Of a stretch of DNA of 64,000 nt, positions 42,172-51,520 are shown piece by piece (within the stretch, counting starts at the first letter, position 1; every line of letters begins with the position of its first letter). Source of the DNA: Hydractinia symbiolongicarpus (taxonomy: Eukaryota > Cnidaria > Hydrozoa > Anthoathecata > Hydractiniidae); contig NC_079889.1 in the NCBI RefSeq assembly GCF_029227915.1, positions 7,936,001 to 8,000,000 on the forward strand, given 5' to 3'. The translations under genes were made by a program, and so were the position numbers. The notes beneath the pieces are model-generated. The model was given only the letters and a program-made list of their open reading frames with translations, did no database searches and was not told where the DNA came from.

Positions 42172-43366
42172 TGGATAAATTTTAGCGAGGATTAAGTTTG
42201 GCGAAATTCACCAAATTAAATACCCGCTAAAAATTTGATAACTGACTATTCGCCAAAATAAATACTCGCCAAATTTAACATAGTTTACCGTTCGCCAAAT
42301 TAAAACCCTGCAAATTAAAAAAAATGTTTTTTTCCTAAAAAAATAACCCTTTTTTATAAGTATAAAGAGGATTCATCATCATCATCATTCTCGGCTTAAC
42401 GTCCGTTTTCCATGCTAGCATGGGTTGGACGGGGTATATTAATGACCCTCTTCCAATCTGATCTAGACTGTGTTAGATCTAAACTCAACTTCCTCTGTAT
42501 CAAGTCTGTCCTTATAACCTCCTGCCAAGTCTTTCTCGGTCTGCCTCTGGGCTTTGCCCCAGGAACTATCAAGTCTCTACACTTTCTTACCCAATTATCC
42601 TCCTCCATTCTTTCCAAGTGCCCCAGCCAATTCAATCTTCTTATCTGGATAACATCTTTAATTCTACGGATACTTAGGCTGCTTCTTAGCTCATCTGAAC
42701 TCATTCTGTCTCTCAGACTGGTGTTACACATCCACCTAACCATTCTCATAGCATTCCTTTCTAAACGGTCAAGATCTTCCTGCTTCACTGCCCATGTCTC
42801 ACTACCGTACAACATAACACTTCTTACACAGGCCTCATACAACCTACCTTTTAACTTAATTGACAAGACTCTGCTAGTCAACAAAGGAAGTAACTCTACG
42901 AACTTTTTCCAAGCAGAACATATCCTGCAAGTAACACTTCTTCCCACACCCCCTTCTCTAATGAGCCACTGTTATAAATCATTGAAGCTGGAAATACTTC
43001 ATTCTCTATTATCTAACTTTTGCATCGCTTGCATACAAACTGAATATCAGCTCTGAACCTTCCACCAATACTACTGCACTTCTTATGTACCCAATGCTTG
43101 CAAGTCTGACAAAAAATTGAGTTACAGGTAAATCTTGTGTATATATATATACGTTTATTCTTATGTTTTATAAAACATTTCAAGACATAAAAATTATTTT
43201 TTGTGTCAAAATAAATCCCCGTCAAAATAAACAATTTTTTGTATTCGCCAAATTAAATCCTAGCCAAATTTTATAAAATTTATCATTCACTAAATTAAAT
43301 CCCTGCCAAATATTCCATTTTGGGCTTTCGCTAAATTAAATACTTGCCAACATTTATCCACTTAAG
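42172..43366. mobile_element. terminal-inverted-repeat element interrupted by a LINE
   Basis: The ends 'gtggataaattttagcgagg' (42,172) and the complement of 'acttgccaacatttatccac' (ending 43,366) pair, and copies of 'cgccaaattaaat' crowd both subterminal regions (42,210-42,310 and 43,225-43,345). The middle is occupied by the LINE fragment at 42,374-43,125. No target duplication could be fixed. Confidence 0.75.
42374..43125 (-). mobile_element. LINE fragment, minus strand, nested in the element at 42,172
   Basis: The frame 42,396-42,947 reads as ORF2 C-terminus ('LYGSETWAVKQEDLDRLERN', 'RRLNWLGHLERMEE', 'RGRPRKTWQEVIRTDL', 'RPTHASMEN'). Upstream in another frame (about 43,016-43,120) lies a C4-type finger with 'CNSIFCQTCKHWVHKKCSSI', which belongs to the same ORF in relatives known to me. 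The 3' tail is a (ATG)n run near 42,374. It is the longest copy of this LINE in the window. Confidence 0.88.
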
Positions 43367-45352
43367 GTATATAATTTCTTTACCATTTAATTAGCAGCTA
43401 ATTATACAGTGTATCATAACAATATCACACATTGACTAACTATGCTGGTAGACTAATTATAGGTCCTTTCTGATTAACAAACAAGTGATACACTCAATCA
43501 TAGTGCCATGCTTTTCCTGCGTGTGCATCATATAACATTACGTAATGCTATCCCAAAAACATGCATGCAGTTCGTCCTCTCAGCATAATCCGTTTCTGAA
43601 AATTACTTTGCTAAACAAGCATAAGAGTGACAACAAGATTGTCCATAGAAGCTGTTCTCTGAGCAGTATGTTAAAGAAGCCAAGCTTTGAATGCATGTTT
43701 TATTTGTGTGAATGCTAAAATAAAATTGTGCCAGTACAGCATGGTTAAAACATATTGTGAATAAATATTGAAACATAAATTTCCCACACGTTTTTATTGT
43801 GGATTTTGTTTATTTTAAAATTTTCCTCCGTGTCAGCTTGGTTTGTTTACATTTTTACCTCCAAATGTGTGCGCGCATTCGGCATTACGCAATCACTTAG
43901 ATGCGCATGCAAATAAATATTGGGACTGTAATTTCACTTATTGTGGAAGGATTAACGTCAAGTATTACTGTCCGTGGAGATTCCATCGTAATGGCTAGCT
44001 TTTCCTTTTCTCTGACTATAACTATGTTACATCACTGCAAGAGATATATATTAGCATTGCTCTAACTTACTTCTCTGCCACACAAGCGGGTTAGCGGTCA
44101 ATAGATGGCACCAAACCAAGTGGGCTGATAACAACACTACATTCAAAAAGGTGTGCTGGAGTGGGGACTCAAACCCGAGTCATGAATTTATGAATCAGAT
44201 CCGAGTTGTTGAATGTTTGTGGAAGGTATAGAATCATTCAAAATAGTTAATGCCGGGAGCATGGCAAAAATATCGCCTGTTAAGATTGGAAAATCCAAAA
44301 GGTTTGTTACTAAGGTCATATGCCTGAGTTATTTGTGGCCTGTCAGAAGAGATTAAAAATAGAAACAGGGCGAATATACAAAAATATAATTTATTAAAAG
44401 CTCTAAAATCAATATAGAAAGATAAGATACTAGTTTTAGCTGTTATATAAGCCAGTATTACCTCCTTTCAATTGGGCGTGACAAACTGTACACCGTTCGC
44501 CATTGCCGCCTTCTTGCTTTTTCCCAGTTCGTTCGATGGGGATATAGAGCCCGCGGTGCAAACGGGTTCGGTCAGCGGTTAAAAATAACATTAGAATTTG
44601 TCTCGATGCATTGCGATATACTTTTGGCTACATTTATATAATAGTGACTGGGACAACAAGCTCGTTTTTTCTTCAGCATCGGCTAAACTTAACGGTGTTT
44701 CCTTGCCCTCCCTCAGAGTGCCTGGCTCAATCCTGCTAGGTTTTAGCGTTTCACATTGAATTCTGATTTGGTTTTATTCACAAGCTTTAAAGAACACTCA
44801 CACAGTAAGGCCCAGGGTAAGCTGAGTACGTGTGCGCAGTAACACGTGTTGGGCTAATTAACGCTTTCCCTGCTAATTTGCTTTAATCAATATTTAATTT
44901 CCTAGTTTATTAAGAATTCTTAACGTATGAAACTTTCATATGTAGGACACTAACATTGTTTTTTAACTACTAGGACTCGCTCCACTTTTTAATTAGGTTT
45001 CCAAAGAATAACCAACACCCCCTCAAAATAAATAAATAAAATCACAATAGAATAAAATAAATGTTAGCCTTGTTTTCACCACAACACAAGCAGAGTTAGG
45101 TCCGTTAACATTTATCAAACGGCCATAGCCGTAAGTACGAAGCATGGTTTAACATCCCTCCTAAACTTGTTGTCGTTCAGGCCGTTCTGGGGCACAGGTG
45201 TTAATTAACGAACAAAAATATAGTCCTTATGAATTAAACTTTATAATTAGCGGACATTTAATCACTGAACATTCTATATTTAGCGAATGGAGCACACCAA
45301 ATCGATTTTTTCTATCAATTCGCTTTCTAATTAGCAGACAAGGGGAAAGAAT
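43367..45352. other. intergenic sequence without recognised gene
   Basis: AT-rich. Around 44,085-44,240 the minus strand has 'gggtttgagtccccactcc', a B-box-like motif, and may be a SINE remnant, but no A box is convincing. Nothing else is recognised. Confidence 0.4.
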
Positions 45353-45437
45353 CAACCTCGTTCTCAGTGCTTTTTAGGTTTTTTTCATTGGGCTCCGTCC
45401 CAGTGAAAAAGCCTAAGAAGCGCTGGGAACGAGTTTG
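45353..45437. mobile_element. 85-bp hairpin MITE, 'caacctcgttctcag' family
   Basis: Left end 'caacctcgttctcagtgctt' and right end 'aagcgctgggaacgagtttg' are inverted repeats, with inner arms 'aggtttttttcattgggc' and 'cagtgaaaaagcct'. It is a sister copy of the element at 29,233. Confidence 0.7.
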
Positions 45438-45707
45438 GCAAAAAATAACAAAATTTGTCATTAACATTTATTCTTTCATCTTCGTTGAATTTCTTTTTTT
45501 ATCCATTTGATCACTTTTTGATGCCTAGTGTAAATGTATTTCACCGGTAATCTCTGTTTAATTTCGTCGTCATAACCTTGCCAATGATAAAGGAGTTTGG
45601 TAGTTTTAAAAACTGTACCCGACACTTTAGACATGCTTATATGTCAAACAACAGTAAATCCCTGACAAACATCACTTACAGCATGCATATCACAAAGAGA
45701 AGAAGAC

Positions 45708-45761
45708 GCTCTGGGTACGAGATTGTACAGAAAACGCTACAGGCCCTGGGATCGAGGTTGG
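45708..45761. repeat. two right-hand ends of the same MITE family
   Basis: 'tctgggtacgagattg' (45,709) and 'ccctgggatcgaggttgg' (ending 45,761) are both right ends of the hairpin family. The matching left end is missing, so this is a truncated or composite copy. Confidence 0.45.
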
Positions 45762-46114
45762 ATGAAACGTCTTTAGACAGGCAAAAAAAAATTCATATCT
45801 CGGTTTCTATAATCACATTTCCACTGGAATACTCGTGTCACGGCCGTCTTCATTACCATATGCATCTTCGCTACTTTTTAAATAAATTCTCAACCGGCTT
45901 TATCTACCTCAGCAGAAAACTCAACTTTATTTAAGGTTCCCCTAGAAAAAAACATCACAAAATATCACAGAGGATTGTCTTTTCTGAAGATAAGAGATGA
46001 GGATATCATAGTATGGGACGGTACGACAAAATTAAGTCAAAACATTCATTGATTGGTTGCCATGTTACCCGTTGCTATAGAAGAAGAGGCAAAATATGAC
46101 ATTGTGCTGCTCGA

Positions 46115-46296
46115 AGAGATAGTAAAATGTATGTTCTAGCGCAGTCGACGGACGACAAGGGAAATCCCCGAAATCCCGATTTCCCCGAATTTGACAATTC
46201 CGGGAATACCGATAAAATATCGAGCATGCGCACTCAAGAATGGTGAAGTAATGCTGACGTCAACAAAATTTCGAGCAGCGCATTTGAGTAGGGGAG
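46115..46296 (+). repeat. left terminal inverted repeat of the Polinton
   Basis: About 182 bp that match the reverse of 61,074-61,264 with a few substitutions and small indels. It contains a perfect CRE core 'tgacgtca' (46,255-46,262) and an NRF1-like 'gcatgcgca' (46,224-46,232), both also present in the right copy. The first plus-strand gene starts 28 bp after it. Confidence 0.95.
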
Positions 46297-46323
46297 AGTC
46301 CATAGAGTTGAGACTGCTAGTTG

Positions 46324-46668
46324 ATGCTAGGATGTAATATAAATATGAGCCGACATCATGAGAATGCAACTCGCGACCATTTCAAGACCCAGGAAATGTG
46401 TACCAGGGTGGTTGAAAAGGATCCCAGAGCACTCGAGTTTGTGCCGGACCATATCAAAACCCGGGAAATGTGCGCGATGGCGGTTCAAGATAGACCCCAG
46501 ATGCTCAGGATTGCTCCGGACCGTTTCAAGACACAGAAAATGCGTACCAAAGCGGTTCAAGAGTACCCATGGCTGCTCGGGTTTGCTCCGGACCATTTCA
46601 AGACCCTGGAAATGTGCGCTGAGGCTGTTAGACAGATGCCCTCGCTGCCCGAGCGTGGAGGATCATAG
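46324..46668 (+). CDS. 24-residue-repeat protein (DUF4116-like), 114 residues
   Basis: Four tandem repeats of about 24 residues with the pattern PDHxKTxEMCxxAVxxxPxxLxF, for example 'APDRFKTQKMRTKAVQEY' and 'APDHFKTLEMCAEAVRQM'. Each is 72 bp and probably forms a helical hairpin, as expected for DUF4116-type repeats. Similar repeat proteins occur in other Polintons and large DNA viruses; the ones I know have more repeats and a longer C-terminal part, so this one may be truncated after 'MPSLPE'. Two Met codons are possible, 46,324 and 46,345. It is the first gene after the left inverted repeat, which probably supplies its promoter. Function is unknown; protein-protein binding is the likely mode. 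Confidence 0.7.
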   Translation: MLGCNINMSRHHENATRDHFKTQEMCTRVVEKDPRALEFVPDHIKTREMCAMAVQDRPQMLRIAPDRFKTQKMRTKAVQEYPWLLGFAPDHFKTLEMCAEAVRQMPSLPERGGS

Positions 46669-46767
46669 TACTTGTGAGTTTAATAACAATGAATAAGAAT
46701 AGGTTTCAAGAATTGCGCAATGACATAGAAAAAAGTTGGTTGAAGTTTTGTTTCCACAATAAAGAGA
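46669..46767. other. spacer with a 35-codon frame of uncertain value
   Basis: An ATG at about 46,691 opens a 35-codon frame ('MNKNRFQELRNDIEKSW...') that runs into the next gene. It may be a remnant of the lost C-terminal region of the repeat protein or chance. Confidence 0.2.
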
Positions 46768-47373
46768 ATGTTGAAATTTGGAAGCAAAACTGTTAAATCT
46801 GAAGACCTTTACATCAATTCGAAACCGCTAAAAATCGAAGAAGTGAACGTTAAAAAACTTGTACTGAGCGACTCTATCCCAGCAAATAAAGGCAAGGATG
46901 AGCGCTTCGTGATTGGCTATCAGGATCAAGACGGAAACCTAGGACCGTTAGTGATTCTGACCCCTGAAAAGATCCGCTCCAAAGGTGTCTCTCAAAACAG
47001 CGAGGGCTCCGTGCTTACTATGTTGTTCGACCTCGCTTTCTATCCCGAGTGGCTAGAAAAATATGAAGAGATCTTGGATAGGGTCCAGTCCCTGGAGGGG
47101 GTTTGCTTCACCAACACCAGCGTGAAAAAAGGACGGTACCGGAGCACCAAGCTCAAGATTTGGGATGGTGAGATCAGAACAAAATTCCATAAGAAGAAGA
47201 TACCACAAAAAAGCTGCGAGTGTAAGGCCATCGTGAAACTAGCGAGTATCTACAGGCAAGGGCGCAACTACTACGCACAGACCTACTTGGAAGAGTGCAA
47301 ATATAAAGACATCGAAGGATACGGCACTTGCTACTTCAGTGACTCTGATAATGAGAGCTTCACTGTATTGTAA
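46768..47373 (+). CDS. conserved Polinton protein, candidate ssDNA-binding protein, 201 residues
   Basis: An intact frame from ATG 46,768 to TAA 47,373. The middle has the pattern 'FVIGYQDQDGNLGPLVILTP' followed by an acidic helix-rich part, then 'STKLKIWDGEIRTKFHKKKI' and 'YYAQTYLEECKYKDIEG'. The order of beta-rich block, TP motif, helices and second beta block resembles OB-fold ssDNA-binding proteins of large eukaryotic DNA viruses. I recognise the 'LEECKY' ending from Polinton proteins of other invertebrates. An ssDNA-binding protein would fit protein-primed strand-displacement replication by the PolB at the other end. The assignment to a fold is inference; conservation is recognised with moderate certainty. 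Confidence 0.6.
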   Translation: MLKFGSKTVKSEDLYINSKPLKIEEVNVKKLVLSDSIPANKGKDERFVIGYQDQDGNLGPLVILTPEKIRSKGVSQNSEGSVLTMLFDLAFYPEWLEKYEEILDRVQSLEGVCFTNTSVKKGRYRSTKLKIWDGEIRTKFHKKKIPQKSCECKAIVKLASIYRQGRNYYAQTYLEECKYKDIEGYGTCYFSDSDNESFTVL

Positions 47374-47418
47374 GTGGCCCATCAAGGTTCTTTGTTGTAC
47401 TTCAACATAGAAACAAAC

Positions 47419-47697
47419 ATGAGCGTTCCCGCCTTGAAAAAGGAAGCGAAAGCACTAAAGGTCTGTAACTACTCAACTATAAATAAGGGTCCTCTTCTCG
47501 AAGCCATCCGAAAGGTGAAGTACAAGTCCGTTTCGACACAGACAGACGGTCCCTATTGCGAACCTTGCGTCAGAATCGCTTGGCGGAAAAATCTCGAGCA
47601 ATACTCGAGACAGCTCTCCGAAAAGCAGCGACGTGTCGTACATGATGGCAACCTCATCATCGACCAAGACACTGGAGAAGTACTCGAAATCGTCTAG
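47419..47697 (+). CDS. small protein with N-terminal SAP/HeH-like helix-extension-helix, 92 residues
   Basis: The first 33 residues ('MSVPALKKEAKALKVCNYST...LLEAIRKV') have the two-helix pattern of SAP or HeH DNA-binding motifs. A 'CEPC' pair follows, then a basic amphipathic helix and the end 'DQDTGEVLEIV'. The ATG at 47,419 is preferred over upstream in-frame codons because the motif starts there. It faces the minus-strand gene at 47,706, and an inverted repeat spans both stop codons. Probable DNA-associated protein; exact role unknown. Confidence 0.65.
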   Translation: MSVPALKKEAKALKVCNYSTINKGPLLEAIRKVKYKSVSTQTDGPYCEPCVRIAWRKNLEQYSRQLSEKQRRVVHDGNLIIDQDTGEVLEIV

Positions 47698-47718
47698 TAT
47701 GTTGTTCAACACACTAGA
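47693..47718. terminator. inverted repeat between two convergent Polinton genes
   Basis: Arms 'tctagtatgttg' (47,693-47,704) and 'caacacactaga' (47,707-47,718) pair in 11 of 12 positions, with a 2-base centre. It overlaps the stop codon regions of the plus gene ending 47,697 and the minus gene ending 47,706. On either RNA it would form a hairpin at the 3' end. Role in mRNA 3' end formation is inference. Confidence 0.6.
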
Positions 47719-48350
47719 TCTATGAATAAGCTGGTTTTTTTGAGCAGTTCATCCTTGGCCTCCTCACGACCTTGCGCGACAAGCTGCATACGTTCCCGTT
47801 CGTTGATCGAGTCCACGATTTTGCGCGTTCGTTGTCGGCCTTGCTCTTTCAACACCATGTATTTTTGCTTTTCCTGCACTATTAGGCTGAACTCGTAGTC
47901 GCTGATCACACCATTCTCAACGGCTCTCGAGATCAAGTCAACGATAGAGTTGAGCTTGGTCTCCGCTAGTAGTCTGATGCCCTCATGTTTTTTACTCTTC
48001 GCACCTAGTCTCTTCCCGGCATTCCGTAGACCCACTTGTCCTAGACCTACGGCTATCGTAATACCACCCATGGCAATGCAGAGGGGAACTCCCAGACCCG
48101 AAGCCAATGCACCTATGCCAACACCTGAGGTGATGATGCTGATACTGAGCAAATCATGGTCGCAGAAGCGTACCCAGGTCCCATGCATCTTGAACTTTTT
48201 AGCGAGCTTGTCCCGCTCTTTAAGCTCACCTCGCAAGTATTCCTCCACCTCCTCAATTTTGCCGAGCCTGTAGACTTGTGAAGTATCCTCCTGTGTGTCT
48301 TCCGCAGGTGCAGAAGGCAAAGGCGGGTAAAGCTTAGCAATGTCAGCCAT
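47706..48350 (-). CDS. conserved Polinton protein with a glycine-rich hydrophobic core, 214 residues
   Basis: Intact frame. Residues 1-30 are Pro-rich; residues 30-50 are charged and helical; residues about 68-105 are hydrophobic with many Gly ('SGVGIGALASGLG', 'MGGITIAVGLGQVGL') and could form a membrane hairpin. Then 'AKSKKHEGIRLLAETKLNSI' and a long helical C-terminus. The segment around 'LLAETKLNSI' and 'ISDYEFSLIVQE' is familiar to me from Polinton ORFs of other invertebrates, where no function is known. A virion membrane or capsid-associated role is possible. Its ATG lies 4 bases from the stop of the gene upstream, so the two are probably co-transcribed. Confidence 0.65.
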   Translation of the reverse strand: MADIAKLYPPLPSAPAEDTQEDTSQVYRLGKIEEVEEYLRGELKERDKLAKKFKMHGTWVRFCDHDLLSISIITSGVGIGALASGLGVPLCIAMGGITIAVGLGQVGLRNAGKRLGAKSKKHEGIRLLAETKLNSIVDLISRAVENGVISDYEFSLIVQEKQKYMVLKEQGRQRTRKIVDSINERERMQLVAQGREEAKDELLKKTSLFIDLVC

Positions 48351-48352
48351 AT

Positions 48353-49032
48353 TTATTCTATAAGCAAGTGCATGGTAATTCCCGCGAAAGGGTTCTTTTC
48401 GTCTTAATACTCGTTGATAAGCATGAAATCTAACCTGTCTGTTGAACCTTTAAGGGGGAGGTATACAGGAGTGTCGAAACTCCATGTCACCATATACCCC
48501 AAGCGTTTAGCTCTTTTATAGGAAGCAGGGCTAGTATATTGGATTTTTCACCATTTAAAAGAGAATAATCCGGATCCAGTTGGGAGCATATGAGTCTCAG
48601 CCGCTGCTGAACGTCAGTTTTATTTATGCTGTTGTAGTCACCCGCGGTAAATATTACAATATTATCAAAGGCCCGTCCCATAATGTCCTGCAGTGGTTGA
48701 TCGAATATCACCCTGTACCCCTTGTTGACACGGAGTCTACAGACTCCGTTCCTGAGTACAAGGAGCTTGATCCTTCCTCCCGCTTGACTATTAACTATTG
48801 CCGCGAGATCCTCGATTTAATACAAACCCGGTGCAATCGAGATGAGGACTTCCAAATCCCCGACTTCCATCGACTTAGACCCCGCTTTATGGATGTTGAT
48901 CTTGCTCTTAGTGAAGAGGTTCACCCACCTAGGGCGGATACTGATGGATTTTGGAGCGATCCTCGTGTTCTCCCCTAGATGAGGGTCGAATATCGTGGGG
49001 TTCCAAATGTCTTTTATATACAGTTGCTTCAT
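48353..49032 (-). pseudogene. broken conserved Polinton gene (possible minor capsid protein)
   Basis: The minus-strand frame starts at 49,032 ('MKQLYIKDIWNPTIFDPHLG'), meets an in-frame TAA at 48,817-48,819, continues in the same frame ('FDQPLQDIMGRAFDNIVIFT') to 48,487, then needs a frame change to read 'WSFDTPVYLPLKG' and ends with 'GITMHLLIE' and TAA at 48,353-48,355. A further in-frame stop lies before this last part. The total of about 225 codons and the beta-strand-like spacing would suit a single-jelly-roll minor capsid (penton) protein, but I cannot confirm that. An inverted repeat at 48,730-48,749 (9-bp arms) lies inside. The start codon sits in the palindrome 49,029-49,052. Confidence 0.55.
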
Positions 49033-49052
49033 GTTTCTTTAAAGAAACATGA
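49029..49052. promoter_or_regulatory. perfect 24-bp palindrome holding both start codons of a divergent gene pair
   Basis: Each half reads 'tcatgtttcttt' and the centre is 'tttaaa'. The ATG of the minus gene is 49,032-49,030 and that of the plus gene 49,049-49,051, so both starts have the same upstream sequence and are 16 bp apart. There is no room for a normal promoter between them, so transcription must start inside the facing genes or the palindrome itself is the control element. Confidence 0.75.
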
Positions 49053-49822
49053 GCATTTACTCGTACAACCCGAGAGCAAAGTACAAGTCCAACAGAGGTG
49101 AGTGGCCTCTCGGTGTACTCCAATTGGAGCATCAAGACCTCTACGTGAGTACGACTCAGCACATTTCTGTGGCCTTCCCACAGTTCACCAAGTACCCCAT
49201 CAAAGTCCCCACTAACTTGTTGAACGATCCCGTGAGTGTAAATTGGGAGGGGCAAGCCCTAGACTATTGGAATATCCAGGTGAATTTCGCTTGTCATTTC
49301 GCGACAACGGCGTTGGGGATCTCTGCCAAGCACATGAGTGGCTCTGTACCCCTCGTTCAATCCATTTTCAAATTCCACGTGTACTACCACATGAGACGTA
49401 TTCTCGCGAGAATGAAGGTACCCATGCCCTACGAAAGAGGCTTTACCCCATACGAGAACCCCTACTCCACCTTGGAGTATGCGCAAATATGTCGTGACTA
49501 CGGTGCGGACCCCAACGCTTTGTACAAGTTCAAAGCTCTTGTGTCGTCGTTGACAAATGGTAGATGGTGGCCTCAAGTAGCTGGCGACTGGGCCAAATTT
49601 ATCATCCCCACTAGCCAAGGTTTAACATCTGAAGGTCTGATGAAGCTTAGCGAGAGTATTCGCGTTTACGTGATCTTGCTACTAGGATCCCAAGCGAGTG
49701 CCAAGGCTTCAATCCTAGGCTCTAACGCCGATAACTTCACGGCGAGACAGATCCTCCTGCAGAAATTCGAGGCCATGGTTCAACGTGAGGAGAACGTAGA
49801 TCAAGACATCACCGAGTTTTAA
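49049..49822 (+). CDS. conserved Polinton protein, 257 residues
   Basis: Intact frame from 49,049 to the TAA at 49,822. Mostly helical with aromatic-rich parts: 'FHVYYHMRRILARMKVPMPY', 'GFTPYENPYSTLEYAQICRD' and 'LSESIRVYVILLLGSQASAK'. I recognise the block 'SESIRVY..L..SQASAK' and the 'FHVYYH.RR' block as conserved in Polintons of cnidarians and arthropods. Its position next to the capsid gene suggests a structural or assembly role, but this is only context. Start fixed by the ATG in the palindrome described above. Confidence 0.7.
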   Translation: MSIYSYNPRAKYKSNRGEWPLGVLQLEHQDLYVSTTQHISVAFPQFTKYPIKVPTNLLNDPVSVNWEGQALDYWNIQVNFACHFATTALGISAKHMSGSVPLVQSIFKFHVYYHMRRILARMKVPMPYERGFTPYENPYSTLEYAQICRDYGADPNALYKFKALVSSLTNGRWWPQVAGDWAKFIIPTSQGLTSEGLMKLSESIRVYVILLLGSQASAKASILGSNADNFTARQILLQKFEAMVQREENVDQDITEF

Positions 49823-49852
49823 AAGGTGCGGATTCCGGTAAACTTCGCCGTG

Positions 49853-50152
49853 ATGTCCAGCGTGTACATGCTCCCCCTCTGCATTGGAAAGATTGCGGGG
49901 TATAATAACAACGTTCTGATCGCGCCCTCTAACATAGGCGTAGGGGTGGAGCTAGATCTGAATACCAAAGCCTTCGACCATGCTGTCAAGCATGAGGCAT
50001 CCTTCACTACACCTCCTAGGCAGGCTATCAAGTCAAAAAAAACCACGCCTCATCCTGACACCAAGGAAGCCCCCGAGAGACACGAGGATACCAAGGCCGC
50101 GCTGGTTACGTTAGGAGTAGGACTGATCCTCGTATACATACGGTTTAAGTAA
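49853..50152 (+). CDS. small membrane protein with C-terminal anchor, 99 residues
   Basis: Frame from ATG 49,853 (an in-frame GTG at 49,826 would add nine residues). A beta-rich N-terminus ('MLPLCIGKIAGYNNNVLIAP') is followed by a polar, Pro/Thr/Lys-rich linker and a hydrophobic C-terminal helix 'AALVTLGVGLILVYIRF', which fits a tail anchor. It directly follows the 257-residue gene and converges on the minus-strand gene at 50,185. Conserved in Polintons as far as I recall, function unknown. Confidence 0.6.
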   Translation: MSSVYMLPLCIGKIAGYNNNVLIAPSNIGVGVELDLNTKAFDHAVKHEASFTTPPRQAIKSKKTTPHPDTKEAPERHEDTKAALVTLGVGLILVYIRFK

Positions 50153-50157
50153 AGGTC

Positions 50158-50179
50158 TAATTTGTTGATCAACAAATTA
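50158..50179. terminator. perfect 22-bp palindrome between two convergent Polinton genes
   Basis: Each half reads 'taatttgttga' around a central 'gatc'. It lies 6 bases after the stop of the plus gene (50,152) and 6 bases after the stop of the minus gene (50,185), almost exactly in the middle. A shared 3' end signal for both transcripts is the simplest reading. Confidence 0.7.
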
Positions 50180-50184
50180 AACTC

Positions 50185-51510
50185 TCAGTGCGATTTGCCC
50201 TTGCTCCTCTTGTTCCCCATATAAGCCACAACAATACACACAGCACCAGCAGCAGCCAGGTATAGATGCTGAGCTGCGTACTCTACAATTTTGGCAGCCA
50301 GTCTAAAGAAGAACGAGACCACGCTGCCAATGATCCCAGGTAGTGCAGCACCTGCTTTCCCTGCTAGATACTTCAAAAATCTCCCAAGTCTTTTAAGTTG
50401 TTTCTCCACAAAGCCTTGATTGATTGATTTAATTTATTTTTTTCTTTTCCTGCACCTGCCGCGAAATTTCCTCCTGCCGCTGCACTTCCTCCTGTAACAG
50501 CAAGTACAATGGTGGAAACCAGTAGATCTATAGCGGAGATGATACTAGCTATAGTAAGACTTTGCTCCTTGAAGAGAATCCTGAGCTTTTCAAGCAGGGA
50601 TTTGTCATCCTCGGAGATTTTCAATAGAGTATCCTTGATGTGTCTTAGCTGACTGTAAATATCACGCTTGAGCTCTTTCACCTTTTCCTGTAAGCCATCT
50701 CTTTCATCCTTCATCCCCTTAATACCTTTCTCAAGCTTTTCTATTTTTTCTTTAGCGTCGACATCTTCCTTGATCCGTTTCAGACTGTTTTCCGCATCCT
50801 CAATCTTTATGTCATATGAGGTTATCTTATGTTCTAGGCTTTTAATGTTACCCTGGTAGGTTTGAAGTTCTAGATCATACCCCTTTAATTCGCTTTCGAT
50901 AAATTTGCCGGAGAATGAAGTATCCGTAAGGATTCCCACATCGTGTACAACCCTCCTGATATTATCTATAGTCTCCGTTTGAATGATCTCGCCAGGGTCC
51001 TCCTCACCCTCATTAACAATAACGTCAACCTCTAGCGCGAGTTTCTATCTCGATTCCATTTTGTTGGGCGTGGTGACATAGTCGGTAAATCCTAGACCCC
51101 TTAAAATGTCTACCTTTAGATATCTCTTTATTTCACCGACTGCACGAAACGCGCCATTCTCTTTATACACCATGTCGGTTATATCAATTTCCATAGGTGG
51201 GTTAAGCGTTTCCCTTCCTTTTTTCTTAGTTTAAAGATAAGGCGATTCCCCCGCAATTCAAAATTATCAAAATTCCTCAATATTGGCTCCCCTATTTTAC
51301 TCCCAAGATGTTCATAAAGGCCAGCAACTTTTGATTTCAGTAGCTCCTGCATTGCTGTGATCTGTTGTTGCCCCGTCGTGGTACCTCCCGAAGGTGTTCC
51401 GGGCGTAGTGCTTGCTCCTGGATTATCCCTAGGTCGAAGGATCTCACTCGCGCTACTGAACTCCGCGTCCTGATATTGAATGTCTTCCTCTCGTATAAAA
51501 GCTCTACAAC
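50185..51510 (-). pseudogene. broken Polinton gene: coiled coil plus C-terminal membrane helices
   Basis: Pieces on the minus strand follow one another: an open frame from about 51,510 ('REEDIQYQDAEFSSASEILR', Thr/Gly-rich linker, then 'LYEHLGSKIGEPILRNFDNF') ends at about 51,180; an overlapping frame starts at ATG 51,194 ('MEIDITDMVYKENGAFRAVG'), has an in-frame TAG at 51,045-51,047 and continues through a long coiled coil ('LKRIKEDVDAKEKIEKLEKG') and a hydrophobic helix ('LLVSTIVLAVTGG') to 50,373; a third frame, 50,409-50,185, ends with 'GAALPGIIGSVVSFFFRLAA' and another membrane helix. In relatives I know this is a single protein, so at least two frameshifts and one stop have occurred. 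The true start is uncertain. A membrane-active or capsid-internal role is conceivable, unproven. Confidence 0.6.
51494..51500 (+). promoter_or_regulatory. TATA box upstream of the capsid gene
   Basis: 'tataaaa' stands 21 bases before the ATG of the major capsid gene, after a pyrimidine-rich stretch. If used, it gives a very short leader. It lies inside the N-terminal part of the facing minus-strand frame. Confidence 0.4.
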
Positions 51511-51520
51511 CTATTAATAA

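Noticed and set aside
42412-43056. 214-codon plus-strand open frame
   Set aside because: It is the antisense of the LINE ORF2 fragment on the minus strand.
48580-48978. Plus-strand 132-codon frame inside the Polinton
   Set aside because: It is the shadow of the broken minus-strand gene 48,353-49,032, whose peptides are more protein-like.
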